DNA of 64,000 nucleotides from Pseudomonadota bacterium (lineage in GTDB: Bacteria > Pseudomonadota > Gammaproteobacteria > Burkholderiales > Burkholderiaceae_C): assembly GCA_023442945.1 (NCBI GenBank), contig JAEZWW010000037.1:1-64000 (forward strand), written 5' to 3'. Made by a program: the position numbers and the translations under genes. Below the pieces are notes generated by a model, which saw only the letters and a list, made by a program, of their open reading frames with translations, did not search any database and had not been told where the DNA came from. Shown piece after piece: positions 17,010 through 25,256 of this stretch (positions are counted from its first letter, which is position 1; the number at the start of each line of letters is the position of its first letter).

Positions 17010-18167
17010 ATGACGAACCCCAACACCTACGTCGGCCTGCCGCCCGCGGAAGACCCGCAAATCGTCGGCATCCGCGACCAGTTCCAGGCCATGGACAACT
17101 TCACCCAGGTGTTCGCCATTCGCCCGGGCGACCGCGTGCTGTTCCTGGCCGACCCGCTGCTGGACCCGCGCGTCATTCAGGCCGTGCTGGGCCTGGTGCG
17201 TTCGCGCGGAGCCACGGCGCGCATCTACATGGAGCCGAGCACGCGCGTGACCGCCGTGCCGGAGGGCATCCGCGCGCTGCTGGAAGACGCGACCTTTGTG
17301 GTGTCGACCTGGTTCTGCTCGATCATCGACCCGCTGTGCATCCAGCTGCGCCGCCAGGGGCAGCGCTGGGTCAAGATCACGTACTTCCGCAACCTGGACC
17401 TGCTGAAGACGCCGCAGGCGCGCTTTCCGCTGGACGTGATCGGCGAGTTGACCCGCGCCACGGCGGCGCGCTACCCGGAAGGGCAGGCGTTCGACCTGCG
17501 CTTTACCGACGAGCGCGGCAGCGACTTCCGCATCCACTTCACGCCCGAAATGCGCCAGCGCCAGCTGGCCACCAACCGCTGGCGCGGCAAGATGACGGCC
17601 GAGGAAAACGGCGCCTACGTGCACTACCTGCCGACGCACGGGCCGAATTTGTGGGACCACAACTCGGTCAACAACGATTTGTCGGTGCCGACCGAGATGT
17701 CGGGCGTGCTGTACCCGCAGTGGGCGATTGGGTTCGCCCGACCGTTTGAAGAGCGCATCGGCGTGCACTTCGACGGCGAGTACGTGTCCCGCGTCGAAGG
17801 CGAATCGGACGAGGCCAAGGTGCTGCGCGAGATGCTGGTGGGCGGCCGCATGATCGAAGGCGGCGGCTGCGGCTTCAACCCCAAGGCGCCGCGCCACACG
17901 GTGTACCCGGCGGGCTCCAACGCGCCGGGGGCGCTGCACTTCGGGATCGATCTGGCGCAGCCCAGCGACTACATCCGCCGCGTCATGCCCGACTGGGAAG
18001 AGCCGCCGGTGCACATGGACCTGATCACGCTGGACGGCACGGTGCATGCTGGCGACAACCTGTTGATCGACAAGGGTTTTCTGTGCGCGCTGCGCGACCC
18101 GGCGGTGGTCGAGCTGGCCAGCCGCTACGGCGACCCGATCGAGCTGTTGGAAGTGCCGGTCTACTGA
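17010..18167 (+). CDS. M29 aminopeptidase-T-like / NicX-like metalloprotein
   Basis: This 385-residue protein resembles the M29 fold shared by leucyl aminopeptidase AmpS/T and the ring-cleaving dioxygenase NicX. The expected metal ligands can be followed: Glu229 (VPTEMSG), Glu283 (MIEGGGCGFNP), His310 (GALHFGID) and the H-x-D pair His335/Asp337 (VHMDL). NicX uses His, His and Asp for iron, so this set fits either a hydrolase or a non-haem iron dioxygenase. It starts at an ATG with GAGGAG upstream. It sits between a Bug gene and the phthalate oxygenase, yet has no step in the classical phthalate 4,5-pathway. Role unknown. Confidence 0.65.
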   Translation: MTNPNTYVGLPPAEDPQIVGIRDQFQAMDNFTQVFAIRPGDRVLFLADPLLDPRVIQAVLGLVRSRGATARIYMEPSTRVTAVPEGIRALLEDATFVVSTWFCSIIDPLCIQLRRQGQRWVKITYFRNLDLLKTPQARFPLDVIGELTRATAARYPEGQAFDLRFTDERGSDFRIHFTPEMRQRQLATNRWRGKMTAEENGAYVHYLPTHGPNLWDHNSVNNDLSVPTEMSGVLYPQWAIGFARPFEERIGVHFDGEYVSRVEGESDEAKVLREMLVGGRMIEGGGCGFNPKAPRHTVYPAGSNAPGALHFGIDLAQPSDYIRRVMPDWEEPPVHMDLITLDGTVHAGDNLLIDKGFLCALRDPAVVELASRYGDPIELLEVPVY

Positions 18168-18242
18168 GGCCCCACACGCGGAGCCAGGGCTGCGGTAGGC
18201 TGGTGCGCCGCCGCTGCCCGTTCGTGCACGCCCCTTGAACGG

Positions 18243-18257
18243 CTTGATGCCATCAAG
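18243..18257. promoter_or_regulatory. Perfect palindrome upstream of the oxygenase gene
   Basis: CTTGATG-C-CATCAAG is a perfect 15-bp palindrome about 80 bp before the oxygenase start. Length and symmetry suit a MarR-type dimer, and a MarR gene lies in the cluster. Confidence 0.5.
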
Positions 18258-18264
18258 ATAGGGG

Positions 18265-18285
18265 GCTTGCAAATACTTAGGTATC
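18265..18285. promoter_or_regulatory. Promoter motif shared by oph transcription units
   Basis: Read on the minus strand this is GATACCTAAGTATTTGCAAGC, with near-palindromic ATACCTAAGTAT. The same string, with small changes, occurs at 23432-23456 (GATGGCTAAGTATTTTTCTG then CAAGC) and in part at 15937-15955. A common regulator or promoter element is likely. Confidence 0.5.
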
Positions 18286-18335
18286 GAATAATAATTGCGG
18301 CCTGCGATGACCGATGGAACGAAGGACGACCTACC

Positions 18336-19658
18336 ATGATGACCGCCGCTGAAAACGATCTGCTTTGCCGCGTGGAAGGCGATGCGCCCATGGGCCAGCT
18401 GATGCGCCAACACTGGACGCCGGTGTGCCTGATCGAAGAAGTGGCCGAGCCCGACGGCGCGCCGGTCAAGGCACGGGTGTACGGCGAAGACTTGGTGGTC
18501 TTCCGCGACTCCGACGGCACCGTGGGTGTGCTGGACGAGAAATGCCCACACCGCCGCGTGTCGCTGGTCTACGGCCGCAACGAAGAGGGCGGCTTGCGCT
18601 GCCTCTACCACGGCTGGAAGATGGACACCCAGGGCAATGTGCTGGAAATGGTGTCCGAGCCGGCCAGCAGCGGCTTTGCCGACAAGGTCAAGCACAAGGC
18701 CTACCCGGTGCAGGAGTGGGGCGGCTTCGTCTGGGCCTGGTTCGGTGCGGCCGACGCCGTGCCGCCCTTCACACCGCCGGCCTGGGCGCCGACGGCCGAC
18801 ACGCGCGTATCGGTCGCCAAAGTGCTGTTGCCCTGCAACTGGGCGCAGATTCTGGAAGGCGCGATCGATTCCGCGCATTCGTCCAGCCTGCATTCGTCCG
18901 ACATGGTGCCGGCGCGCGTGGAAGGCGCGCAGGCCACCGAGAACAGCTGGCTGCGCCCTTCGACCGACAAGGCGCCACGCCTGCAGGCCCAGCGCGGCGA
19001 CTACGGCTTTCGCTACGCCGCGATCCGCCGCCCGATCAAGGATGCGGCGACCCATGACTACGTGCGCTCCACCGTCTTCGTGGCGCCGTACTCGGTGCTG
19101 ATCCCGCCCAACAACCTCTACAACGTGGCCAACGTGAACGTGCCAATGGACGACACGAACACGGCCTTCTACTTCATCGCCTGGGGCCACCCCAGCAAGA
19201 CGCCCGAGACGGCGACCTGGCGGCGCTTTTTGCGCCAGACCATTGGCGTGGACCTGGACGACCGCTACCGGCCGCTGCGCAACGAAGACAATCGCTTCTG
19301 GCAGAACCGCGAGGCCATGAAGGCCGGCAACTTCACCGGCATTACCGGCTTTCCCAACCAGGACGTGGCCATGTGGATCAGCATGGGCCCGATCGCCAAC
19401 CGCTCGGACGAGCGCCTGGGCGCCAGCGATCTGGCCATCGTCGAGTTCCGCAAACAGATGCTGGATGCCGTCAAGGCCGTGCAACAGGGCCAGCCGGCCA
19501 TTGGCACGGGCGAGCGGGCCATTTCCGCCGCCATTTGCGCGTACCAGGCCGTGATTCCGAAGACGACCGATTGGCGCGAGCACCCGGTGCACTACGTCTG
19601 GCTTGACAAAGTCGAGCGGGCGGAAGAGCTTGAGCCTTCGTATTCTGTGGGAGCCTGA
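18336..19658 (+). CDS. ophA2: Phthalate 4,5-dioxygenase oxygenase component
   Basis: This is a Rieske non-haem iron oxygenase alpha subunit, 440 residues. The Rieske [2Fe-2S] ligands are C70-x-H72 (KCPHRRVSL) and C89-x2-H92 (CLYHGWK). The mononuclear iron site is in the segment with Asp178, His181 and His186 (EGAIDSAHSSSLHS). The N-terminus resembles phthalate 4,5-dioxygenase oxygenases. The reaction adds O2 to phthalate giving cis-4,5-dihydrodihydroxyphthalate, with electrons from the reductase at 22377-23345. Two ATGs (18336, 18339) are possible; GAAGGA lies upstream. The decarboxylase gene follows after 3 nt. A related phthalate-like substrate (isophthalate, terephthalate or pyridine-dicarboxylate) cannot be excluded. 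Confidence 0.85.
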   Translation: MMTAAENDLLCRVEGDAPMGQLMRQHWTPVCLIEEVAEPDGAPVKARVYGEDLVVFRDSDGTVGVLDEKCPHRRVSLVYGRNEEGGLRCLYHGWKMDTQGNVLEMVSEPASSGFADKVKHKAYPVQEWGGFVWAWFGAADAVPPFTPPAWAPTADTRVSVAKVLLPCNWAQILEGAIDSAHSSSLHSSDMVPARVEGAQATENSWLRPSTDKAPRLQAQRGDYGFRYAAIRRPIKDAATHDYVRSTVFVAPYSVLIPPNNLYNVANVNVPMDDTNTAFYFIAWGHPSKTPETATWRRFLRQTIGVDLDDRYRPLRNEDNRFWQNREAMKAGNFTGITGFPNQDVAMWISMGPIANRSDERLGASDLAIVEFRKQMLDAVKAVQQGQPAIGTGERAISAAICAYQAVIPKTTDWREHPVHYVWLDKVERAEELEPSYSVGA

Positions 19659-19661
19659 GCG

Positions 19662-20651
19662 ATGGCCAAGTTGCAGCTTTCCATCGCCATGGGCGATTAC
19701 GATCGCACCCGCCCGCTGCTGGACGGGCGCGTGCAGATCGACGGGGTCGATCCGGTCTACATGACGCTGTACCCGGAAGAAATGTTCTTCCGGGCCATGC
19801 GCAGCCGCGAATTCGACATCTGCGAACTGTCCTTCTCCAGCTACACCGTTAAGACGGCCAACGGCGACTGCCCGTACATCGCGGTGCCGGTGTTTCTGTC
19901 GCGCGCCTTCCGCCACACCTCGATCTACGTGCGCAAAGACCGCATCCGCCAACCCGAAGATCTGAAGGGCAAGCGCATCGGCGTGCCCGAATACCAGCTG
20001 AGCGCCAACGTCTGGGCCCGCGCCATCCTGGAGGACGACTACGGCGTGCGCCCGGAAGACGTGACCTGGGTGCGCGGGGGCATTGAAACGCCGGGCCGGC
20101 CGGAGAAGATTCCGCTGAAACTGCCACCGGGCGTGAAGCTGGAGTCGGCCCCTGAGGACACCACGATTTCCGACATGCTGGACCGCGGCGAGATCGACGG
20201 CTTCATGGCGCCGCGCCCGCCCAGCGCGCATGTGCTGGCCAACCCCAACGTGGGCTGGCTGTTCGACGACCCGACGGCCACGGCCAAGGATTACTACAAG
20301 CGCACGCAGGTGTTCCCCATCATGCATGTGGTCGGCGTACGCAAGACCTTGGCCGAGCAGCACCCGTGGCTGCCGGGCGCGGTGTTCAAGGCGTTTTCAC
20401 AGTCCAAGGCGGCGGCACTGGAGGCGCTGTCGGATACGTCCGCCACCAAGGTGACGCTGCCGTTTGTGGAAGAGCAGCTCAAGGCTGCGCGCGAGACCAT
20501 GGGCGAGGACTATTGGTCCTACGGCGTGGCACCGAATCGCCAGACGCTGGAGACCTTCCTGCGCCACCACCATTCGCAAGGCCTGTCGTCGCGGCACCTG
20601 GCGGTGGAAGAGATCTTCCACCCGGCCACGTACGAAAGCTATGTGATCTGA
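19662..20651 (+). CDS. ophC: 4,5-dihydroxyphthalate decarboxylase
   Basis: This 329-residue protein has the fold of a periplasmic binding protein but no signal peptide, as is typical of Pht5/OphC. Conserved-looking stretches are FRAMRSREFDICELSFSSY, FLSRAFRHTSIYVR and LKGKRIGVPEYQLSANVWAR. In the phthalate route it removes one carboxylate from 4,5-dihydroxyphthalate to give protocatechuate. It is 3 nt after the oxygenase gene and surely cotranscribed. It ends 24 bp from the convergent MarR gene, with a GC-rich hairpin between. The ring-cleavage genes for protocatechuate are not in the window. Confidence 0.85.
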   Translation: MAKLQLSIAMGDYDRTRPLLDGRVQIDGVDPVYMTLYPEEMFFRAMRSREFDICELSFSSYTVKTANGDCPYIAVPVFLSRAFRHTSIYVRKDRIRQPEDLKGKRIGVPEYQLSANVWARAILEDDYGVRPEDVTWVRGGIETPGRPEKIPLKLPPGVKLESAPEDTTISDMLDRGEIDGFMAPRPPSAHVLANPNVGWLFDDPTATAKDYYKRTQVFPIMHVVGVRKTLAEQHPWLPGAVFKAFSQSKAAALEALSDTSATKVTLPFVEEQLKAARETMGEDYWSYGVAPNRQTLETFLRHHHSQGLSSRHLAVEEIFHPATYESYVI

Positions 20652-20652
20652 C

Positions 20653-20669
20653 GCGGGCGGAGCGCCCGC
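20653..20669. terminator. Bidirectional hairpin between ophC and marR
   Basis: A perfect 7-bp stem GCGGGCG/CGCCCGC with a GAG loop lies between convergent stop codons. There is no T-tract, so it may act as a transcription pause or a 3'-end stabiliser rather than a full terminator. Confidence 0.4.
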
Positions 20670-20675
20670 CGCCGG

Positions 20676-21176
20676 TTATTTGGCGACGGCGTCCCGCGTG
20701 GGGTCGTCGGCCGCCAGGTTTTCGATCATGCCCAGCAGCGCCTTGCGCACCGCGTCGATGGTGCGCGGCGGCATGCCCTTCATGCTGACGGCGTTCACTT
20801 CCTCGGCCAGGGGCACGAGCACAGGCTCCAGCGCGCGGCCCTTGTCCGTCAGGAACACGTGCACGTTTTTGCGGTTGCCGGCCAGCTGGCGGCGTTCGAT
20901 CAGGCCGGCGGCTTCCATGGCCTTGACGGCGCTGAAGGTGGTCGGCTCCATGACGCCGGCGGATTCGCTGAGCTCGCGCTGGGTCAGTCCGTCCGTCACC
21001 CACAGGATGCGCAGAAAGGTCCAGTGGCCAAATGACACATCGTGCATGGCCAAGCGCTGCTGCAGCGCGCGCATCTGCATGCGGGCCACGTCGCGGATCA
21101 GGTGGGCCAGACGGTCGTGCGGCAGCACCTCCCGCCAATGGTGAAGCAAGCGTTCGGTGCCGTGTCGATCGTTCAT
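20676..21176 (-). CDS. MarR-family transcriptional regulator
   Basis: This 166-residue winged-helix regulator has the MarR core LTQRELSESAGVMEPTTFSAV (recognition helix near residues 65-85) and the wing GLIERRQLAGNRKNVHVFLTDKG (about 95-115), with the Asp-Lys-Gly typical of the family. MarR proteins near aromatic catabolic genes usually sense the aromatic acid or its CoA ester. It starts 4 bp after the dehydrogenase stop, so it is the last gene of the reductase-dehydrogenase-marR unit. Palindromes at 18243-18257 and 23397-23411 are candidate operators. Confidence 0.88.
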   Translation of the reverse strand: MNDRHGTERLLHHWREVLPHDRLAHLIRDVARMQMRALQQRLAMHDVSFGHWTFLRILWVTDGLTQRELSESAGVMEPTTFSAVKAMEAAGLIERRQLAGNRKNVHVFLTDKGRALEPVLVPLAEEVNAVSMKGMPPRTIDAVRKALLGMIENLAADDPTRDAVAK

Positions 21177-21180
21177 AGGC

Positions 21181-22380
21181 TCAGTTCTGTGGTGCGACCT
21201 GCCTTCCCAGAGTGACGTCGGTCCCGGCCGCGCCCGATTCGAGCATCGCCAGGCAGACTTCCAAGGTCGCGCGCGACCATTCTCCACTATGCAGCGGCGC
21301 CTCTTTTTGGCGCGCCACGGCCCACAGCTCGTCGATCACCTCGGCGCGCGGGACGCGGGGCAGCTGGATCGGCACGAATTCGGTGCCGGACGCCGAGGTA
21401 ATTTCCACACCGCCAGGGGTCAAACGGAGGTCCGCCCGGTCGCAGCTGACGATGACCGGCCCGAAATGCTGGGCGTGCGCCGGCACTGCGAGCTGGGGCG
21501 GTGCGTAGGCGCTGCCACCAAAGTTGCGAGCCGCTTTCAGCGCGACTTCGGCGGCTTCGCTGGTGGCGGCGGCCAGGCGCGCCCGCGTGGCCTGGTGGGC
21601 GTCAGGGGCCTTGGGCGTGCCCATTTCGCCGATACCATCCATCTGCCGGTCGCTGTCGTAGAAACCGTAGCCGTTGTAGCTGATCGACGCGAAGGCGCCG
21701 CCCGCGAACTGCAGCAGCGCGCTGTACGCGCCTTCGGTCGGGCGGCTGGCGTCCCAGCGGCCCAGCATGGCCCGCACCGAGGTCGCCAGGCCACCGGCCA
21801 GCAGGCGCACGGTATCGACCTGGTGCGCCGCCTGGCTGAACACCACGCCGCCGCCTTGCCGGGTGTCCAGCTCTTCGGGCCGGCGAGGGCGGTACAGAAA
21901 GTCGGTGTACTGCATGGCGTGGACCATGCGCACCGCGCCCAAGCGGCCGCTGGCGATCAGCGCACGCGCCAGCAGCACGGGCGCGTTGAAGCTGTGGCTG
22001 TGCCCCACGATCAGCTGCGTGCCGGCACGGGCGCAGGCGTTGACCATGGCGTCGGCGTCGGCCAGGCTCAGCGCCAGCGGCTTTTCGACCAGCACGTGTT
22101 TGCCATGCTCGGCCGCCAGCTGGACGTGGCGGGCATGCAGTTGGTGTGGCGTTGCGACGTAAACCCACTCCACGTCGGGGTGGGCGCACACCGCTGCCTC
22201 GTTGTCCGGCGCCACGCCGCCGAAGGTGGTTTCAAAGGCCGCGCGCACACCGGCGTGGGGGTCGTAGCCGGCGACCAGCTTCACGCGGTCGTCGCCCAGG
22301 AACGTGGGCAGCATCAGCGTGAAGGCGCGGCCCAGGCCCAGCACGCCCAGGCGGATCGGGTTGGCGGTGGCGGTGTTCAC
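21181..22380 (-). CDS. ophB: Gfo/Idh/MocA oxidoreductase, probable phthalate cis-4,5-dihydrodiol dehydrogenase
   Basis: This 399-residue NAD(P)-dependent dehydrogenase has the Rossmann start IRLGVLGLGRAFTLMLP near residues 9-25. The Gfo/Idh motif HVLVEKPLALS is at about 100-110, and the C-terminal substrate domain holds QAAHQVDTVRLL. Phthalate dihydrodiol dehydrogenase belongs to this family and converts the dioxygenase product to 4,5-dihydroxyphthalate. Start: a GTG at 22380 overlaps the reductase stop as GTGA. The frame also runs upstream to 22422, but the coupled start is preferred. Confidence 0.8.
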   Translation of the reverse strand: MNTATANPIRLGVLGLGRAFTLMLPTFLGDDRVKLVAGYDPHAGVRAAFETTFGGVAPDNEAAVCAHPDVEWVYVATPHQLHARHVQLAAEHGKHVLVEKPLALSLADADAMVNACARAGTQLIVGHSHSFNAPVLLARALIASGRLGAVRMVHAMQYTDFLYRPRRPEELDTRQGGGVVFSQAAHQVDTVRLLAGGLATSVRAMLGRWDASRPTEGAYSALLQFAGGAFASISYNGYGFYDSDRQMDGIGEMGTPKAPDAHQATRARLAAATSEAAEVALKAARNFGGSAYAPPQLAVPAHAQHFGPVIVSCDRADLRLTPGGVEITSASGTEFVPIQLPRVPRAEVIDELWAVARQKEAPLHSGEWSRATLEVCLAMLESGAAGTDVTLGRQVAPQN

Positions 22381-23345
22381 AGGTCGATGACCAGTGGGCC
22401 GGTCTTGGCGCGCGAGACGCACACCATGATGTGGTCGGCCTTTTCTTCGTCCAGCAGCACCATGTCGCGGTGGTCGGCCTCGCCGCTGATCAGGCGCTGC
22501 TTGCAGGTGCCGCAGGTGCCGCTTTCGCAGGAGCTGGCCACGTCAACGCCGCGTTCGCGCGCCACTTCCAGGATGGAGCGGCCCACCGGCACCTCGAATT
22601 CGATGTCCGAGCGCGCCAGTTTCACCGTGAAAGGCTGATCGTCCGCGTGCGGCTTGGTGTCGCCGCCAAAGCTTTCGAAATGCACCGTGCTGCTGGGCCA
22701 ATGGCCCGTCATGTCCTTGACCGCGTCCATCAGGCCGCGCGGGCCGCAGCAGTACACGTGCTGGCCGGCCAGGGTGCCGGGCTTTTCCAGCACAGGCCAC
22801 AGGTCGTACGAATTCTGCGGGTCGCCCTGGTCGTGGTGCACCACCACGAAGGGTTTGAGCTCGGACTGGGCAATCTCGTCCAGAAACGGTGTGTCTTCGG
22901 CGCTGCGCGTCAGGTAGTACAGCTTGAACTTGCGGTCGCCGGCGTTCAGCAGGGTGCGCGCCATGGCGAGCATGGGCGTGATGCCGATGCCGCCGGCGAT
23001 CAGCACGAAGCTCTTCGCGCGCTCGTCCAGCGGGAACAGGTTTTCCGGCTCGCCCACCTGGAGCAGATCGCCCTCGTGCAGCTGGTCGGCCATGCTGAGC
23101 GAGCCACCGCGGCCATCGGCCTCGCGCTTGACGGCGATGACGTAGCGGTCGCGTTCCTCGGCGTCGTTGCTGAGCGAGTACTGGCGGGTGTGGCCGGACG
23201 GCGTGTGGACCTTGACGTGGGCGCCGGCGTCAAAGGGCGGCAGTGGCTGGCCGTCCGGGTCGCGCAATTCGAACAGCTGGACGTCGCGCGCAGCGCGCTC
23301 GGCCCGAGCCACGCGCAGGGGGCGAAAGTTCTCGGGGGTGCTCAT
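22377..23345 (-). CDS. ophA1: Phthalate dioxygenase reductase component
   Basis: This 322-residue class IA ferredoxin-type reductase has a flavin-binding N-terminal barrel with RQYSLSN at about 55-61 and an NAD(P)-binding domain (VLIAGGIGITPMLAMA, YCCGPRGLM). Its C-terminal plant-type [2Fe-2S] domain has CESGTCGTC plus a distal Cys in MVCVSR. This order, FMN then NAD then ferredoxin, is the phthalate dioxygenase reductase layout. It passes electrons from NADH to the oxygenase. It is first gene of the leftward unit; its promoter lies in 23346-23521 facing the Bug gene. Confidence 0.88.
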   Translation of the reverse strand: MSTPENFRPLRVARAERAARDVQLFELRDPDGQPLPPFDAGAHVKVHTPSGHTRQYSLSNDAEERDRYVIAVKREADGRGGSLSMADQLHEGDLLQVGEPENLFPLDERAKSFVLIAGGIGITPMLAMARTLLNAGDRKFKLYYLTRSAEDTPFLDEIAQSELKPFVVVHHDQGDPQNSYDLWPVLEKPGTLAGQHVYCCGPRGLMDAVKDMTGHWPSSTVHFESFGGDTKPHADDQPFTVKLARSDIEFEVPVGRSILEVARERGVDVASSCESGTCGTCKQRLISGEADHRDMVLLDEEKADHIMVCVSRAKTGPLVIDL

Positions 23346-23396
23346 CGTGGGTTCCTTCAGAAGGTGTTCTGGGCAAGGCAGGGAATTCGTGCCTTG

Positions 23397-23411
23397 ACTT
23401 TTGTCAAAAGT
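23397..23411. promoter_or_regulatory. Perfect palindrome in the reductase/Bug divergent promoter
   Basis: ACTTTTG-T-CAAAAGT is a perfect 15-bp palindrome 52 bp upstream of the reductase ATG. It overlaps TTGACTTTTGTCAA, itself symmetric. Candidate operator for the cluster's MarR or another regulator. Confidence 0.5.
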
Positions 23412-23431
23412 GCAAGAGAATCTCAATCTTA

Positions 23432-23456
23432 GATGGCTAAGTATTTTTCTGCAAGC
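23432..23456. promoter_or_regulatory. Copy of the motif shared by oph transcription units
   Basis: GATGGCTAAGTATTTTTCTG followed by CAAGC parallels the motif at 18265-18285 (opposite strand), with a 4-nt longer middle. CTTAG-ATGG-CTAAG within 23429-23442 is also an inverted repeat. It lies 66 bp before the Bug gene start. Confidence 0.45.
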
Positions 23457-23521
23457 AGCGTGTGTGCCGGATGGGCCGTGACACCGCCGCGAAGCAGCGC
23501 CGTCATCCCAGGAGACCCACG

Positions 23522-24490
23522 ATGAAAGCAACGATTCTCGGCCTGGCGGCGCTGGCCGCCGCCGCTGTTCCCCTAGGCGCCACGGCGCAAACCTACCCCA
23601 CCAAGCCGATCAAGTTCATCGTGCCCTACGCGCCGGGCGGCTTGCCCGACACCGTGGCGCGCTGGGTGTCGCAGAAGCTGACCGAACGCCTGGGCCAGAG
23701 CGTGGTGGTCGACAACAAGCCCGGCGGCAATGGGGTGGTGGCCTACCAGGCGCTGCTGTCCAGCACGCCATCGGACGGCCACGCCTTCATCGTGTCAGAC
23801 GGCTCCATGCTCTCGATCACGCCGCAGATCAACAAGAGCGCCACCTGGCGCGTTGGCCACGAATTGCTGCCGGTGTCCGAAATCGCGACCTCGCCGCTGT
23901 TCATCGTGGGCCATTCCAAGACCGGCGTGAACAGCTTCAAGGACTTCGTGGCGAAGGTCAAGGCCAAGCCGGGCGAGTACACCTACGGCTCGTCGGGCAT
24001 CGGCAGCACGCACCATTTGACGATGGAGGCGCTCAAAGCCGCGCTCAACCTCGACATCCGCCACATTCCCTTCCGCGGCTCGGGCCAGTCGACGCCGGCG
24101 CTGGTGGGCGCGCAGGTGGACTTTTCGGTCGCGGCGCTGCCCTCGATCGCCGGCTTCGTCAAAGCCGGCCAGGTCAAGCTGCTGGCCAGCAACGCGCTCA
24201 AGCGTTCGCCGCAGGCGCCCGACGTGCCCGCCGTGTCCGAAACCGTGCCCGGCTTCGACTTCGCCGTGGTGGTCGGCGTGTTGGCGGCCAAGGGCACGCC
24301 GCAGGCCGCGATCGACCGCATCAGCAAGGAAATTGCCGAAGTGGTCAAGCAGCCCGACGTGATCAAGACCTTCCACGACGCCGTGGTCGAACCCGTGGGC
24401 GCCGGCCCAGCCGAGTACGCCAAGGTGATCGCGCACGAGAACGCGGCCATGGCCAAGGCCGGCAAGTCCGCACAGCTGAAGCCCGACTGA
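23522..24490 (+). CDS. Bug/TctC-family solute-binding protein, second in the phthalate cluster
   Basis: This 322-residue periplasmic receptor begins with MKATILGLAALAAAAVPLGATAQ as signal peptide. It continues with the Bug landmarks FIVPYAPGGLPDTVARW, VVVDNKPGGNGVVAYQ and IRHIPFRGSGQSTPALV. AGGAG lies 9 nt before the ATG; an upstream GTG at 23462 is less likely. It is divergent from the reductase and followed at 24 bp by a TauE/SafE transporter gene. Phthalate or a related acid is the likely ligand by context. Confidence 0.88.
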   Translation: MKATILGLAALAAAAVPLGATAQTYPTKPIKFIVPYAPGGLPDTVARWVSQKLTERLGQSVVVDNKPGGNGVVAYQALLSSTPSDGHAFIVSDGSMLSITPQINKSATWRVGHELLPVSEIATSPLFIVGHSKTGVNSFKDFVAKVKAKPGEYTYGSSGIGSTHHLTMEALKAALNLDIRHIPFRGSGQSTPALVGAQVDFSVAALPSIAGFVKAGQVKLLASNALKRSPQAPDVPAVSETVPGFDFAVVVGVLAAKGTPQAAIDRISKEIAEVVKQPDVIKTFHDAVVEPVGAGPAEYAKVIAHENAAMAKAGKSAQLKPD

Positions 24491-24514
24491 AGCCGACCAC
24501 GCACAATACAGAGT

Positions 24515-25252
24515 ATGGGTGACCCCTGGATCTGGGCCTTGTCGGCCGCGGCGCTGGTCATTGGCGGCCTGGTCAAGGGCGCCTTGGGCGTCGGCTTGCC
24601 GCTGGTGGCGGTGCCACTGTTGGCGCTGTGGCTGCCGCCAGCGCAGGCGATTGGCCTCTTGGCGGCGCCGGTGGTGCTGTCCAACCTGATCCAGTCGGTG
24701 GAAGGCGGCCAGTTGGGGCCATCCTGGCGGCGTTTTCGCTGGCTGGTGCTGGCGCAACTGGTGGCGACCATTGCCACGGTGCGCATGACGCTGGATTTGT
24801 CGCCGGCGCAGCTCAACGCCATGGTGGCGGGCGCGGTGCTGCTGGCGGTGCTCCTGCTGGCGCTGCAGCCGAACGTGCAGGTGCCGGAAAAGCACGAAAA
24901 GTCCATTGGCGTGGCCGTTGGCCTGGGCTCCGGCCTGCTCGGCGGCGTGTCCTCGCTGACGGGGCCGATCCTGATCACCTACTTCATGGCGCTGCGCCTG
25001 CCGCGCGACGTGTTCGTCAGCAGCATCAGCCTGGTGTATTTGGCCGGTTCGCTGCCGCTGTATGGGGCCATGGTGGGTTTTGGCAAGATAACGCCTGCCC
25101 AGCTGGCGCTGTCCGTCGTCGCGCTGCTGCCCGTGTACGTGGGCATGCGCCTGGGGCGGCAGGTGCGCCAGCGGCTGAACGAGCAGTTGTTCCGGCGCGT
25201 GGTGCTGGGGCTGCTGGTGGTGATTGCCATCATCTTGCTGACCAAAGGCTGA
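24515..25252 (+). CDS. TauE/SafE-family membrane transporter
   Basis: This 245-residue integral membrane protein has about eight helices and two internal homologous halves. Characteristic glycine-rich helices are VIGGLVKGALGVGLPLV near the N-terminus and GLGSGLLGGVSSLTGPIL at the midpoint. TauE/SafE proteins move sulfonate, sulfite or other small anions. Here it is 24 bp downstream of a Bug gene in a phthalate cluster, so carboxylate export or import is possible but unproven. A hemerythrin-type gene follows after 4 nt. Confidence 0.85.
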   Translation: MGDPWIWALSAAALVIGGLVKGALGVGLPLVAVPLLALWLPPAQAIGLLAAPVVLSNLIQSVEGGQLGPSWRRFRWLVLAQLVATIATVRMTLDLSPAQLNAMVAGAVLLAVLLLALQPNVQVPEKHEKSIGVAVGLGSGLLGGVSSLTGPILITYFMALRLPRDVFVSSISLVYLAGSLPLYGAMVGFGKITPAQLALSVVALLPVYVGMRLGRQVRQRLNEQLFRRVVLGLLVVIAIILLTKG

Positions 25253-25256
25253 ACCG

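Noticed and set aside
16971..20363. A 1130-codon open frame antisense to the phthalate genes
   Set aside because: High-GC DNA leaves long stop-free antisense frames. The sense frames encode recognisable enzymes with ribosome sites, and the antisense product shows no domain and is rich in Arg, His and Ala.
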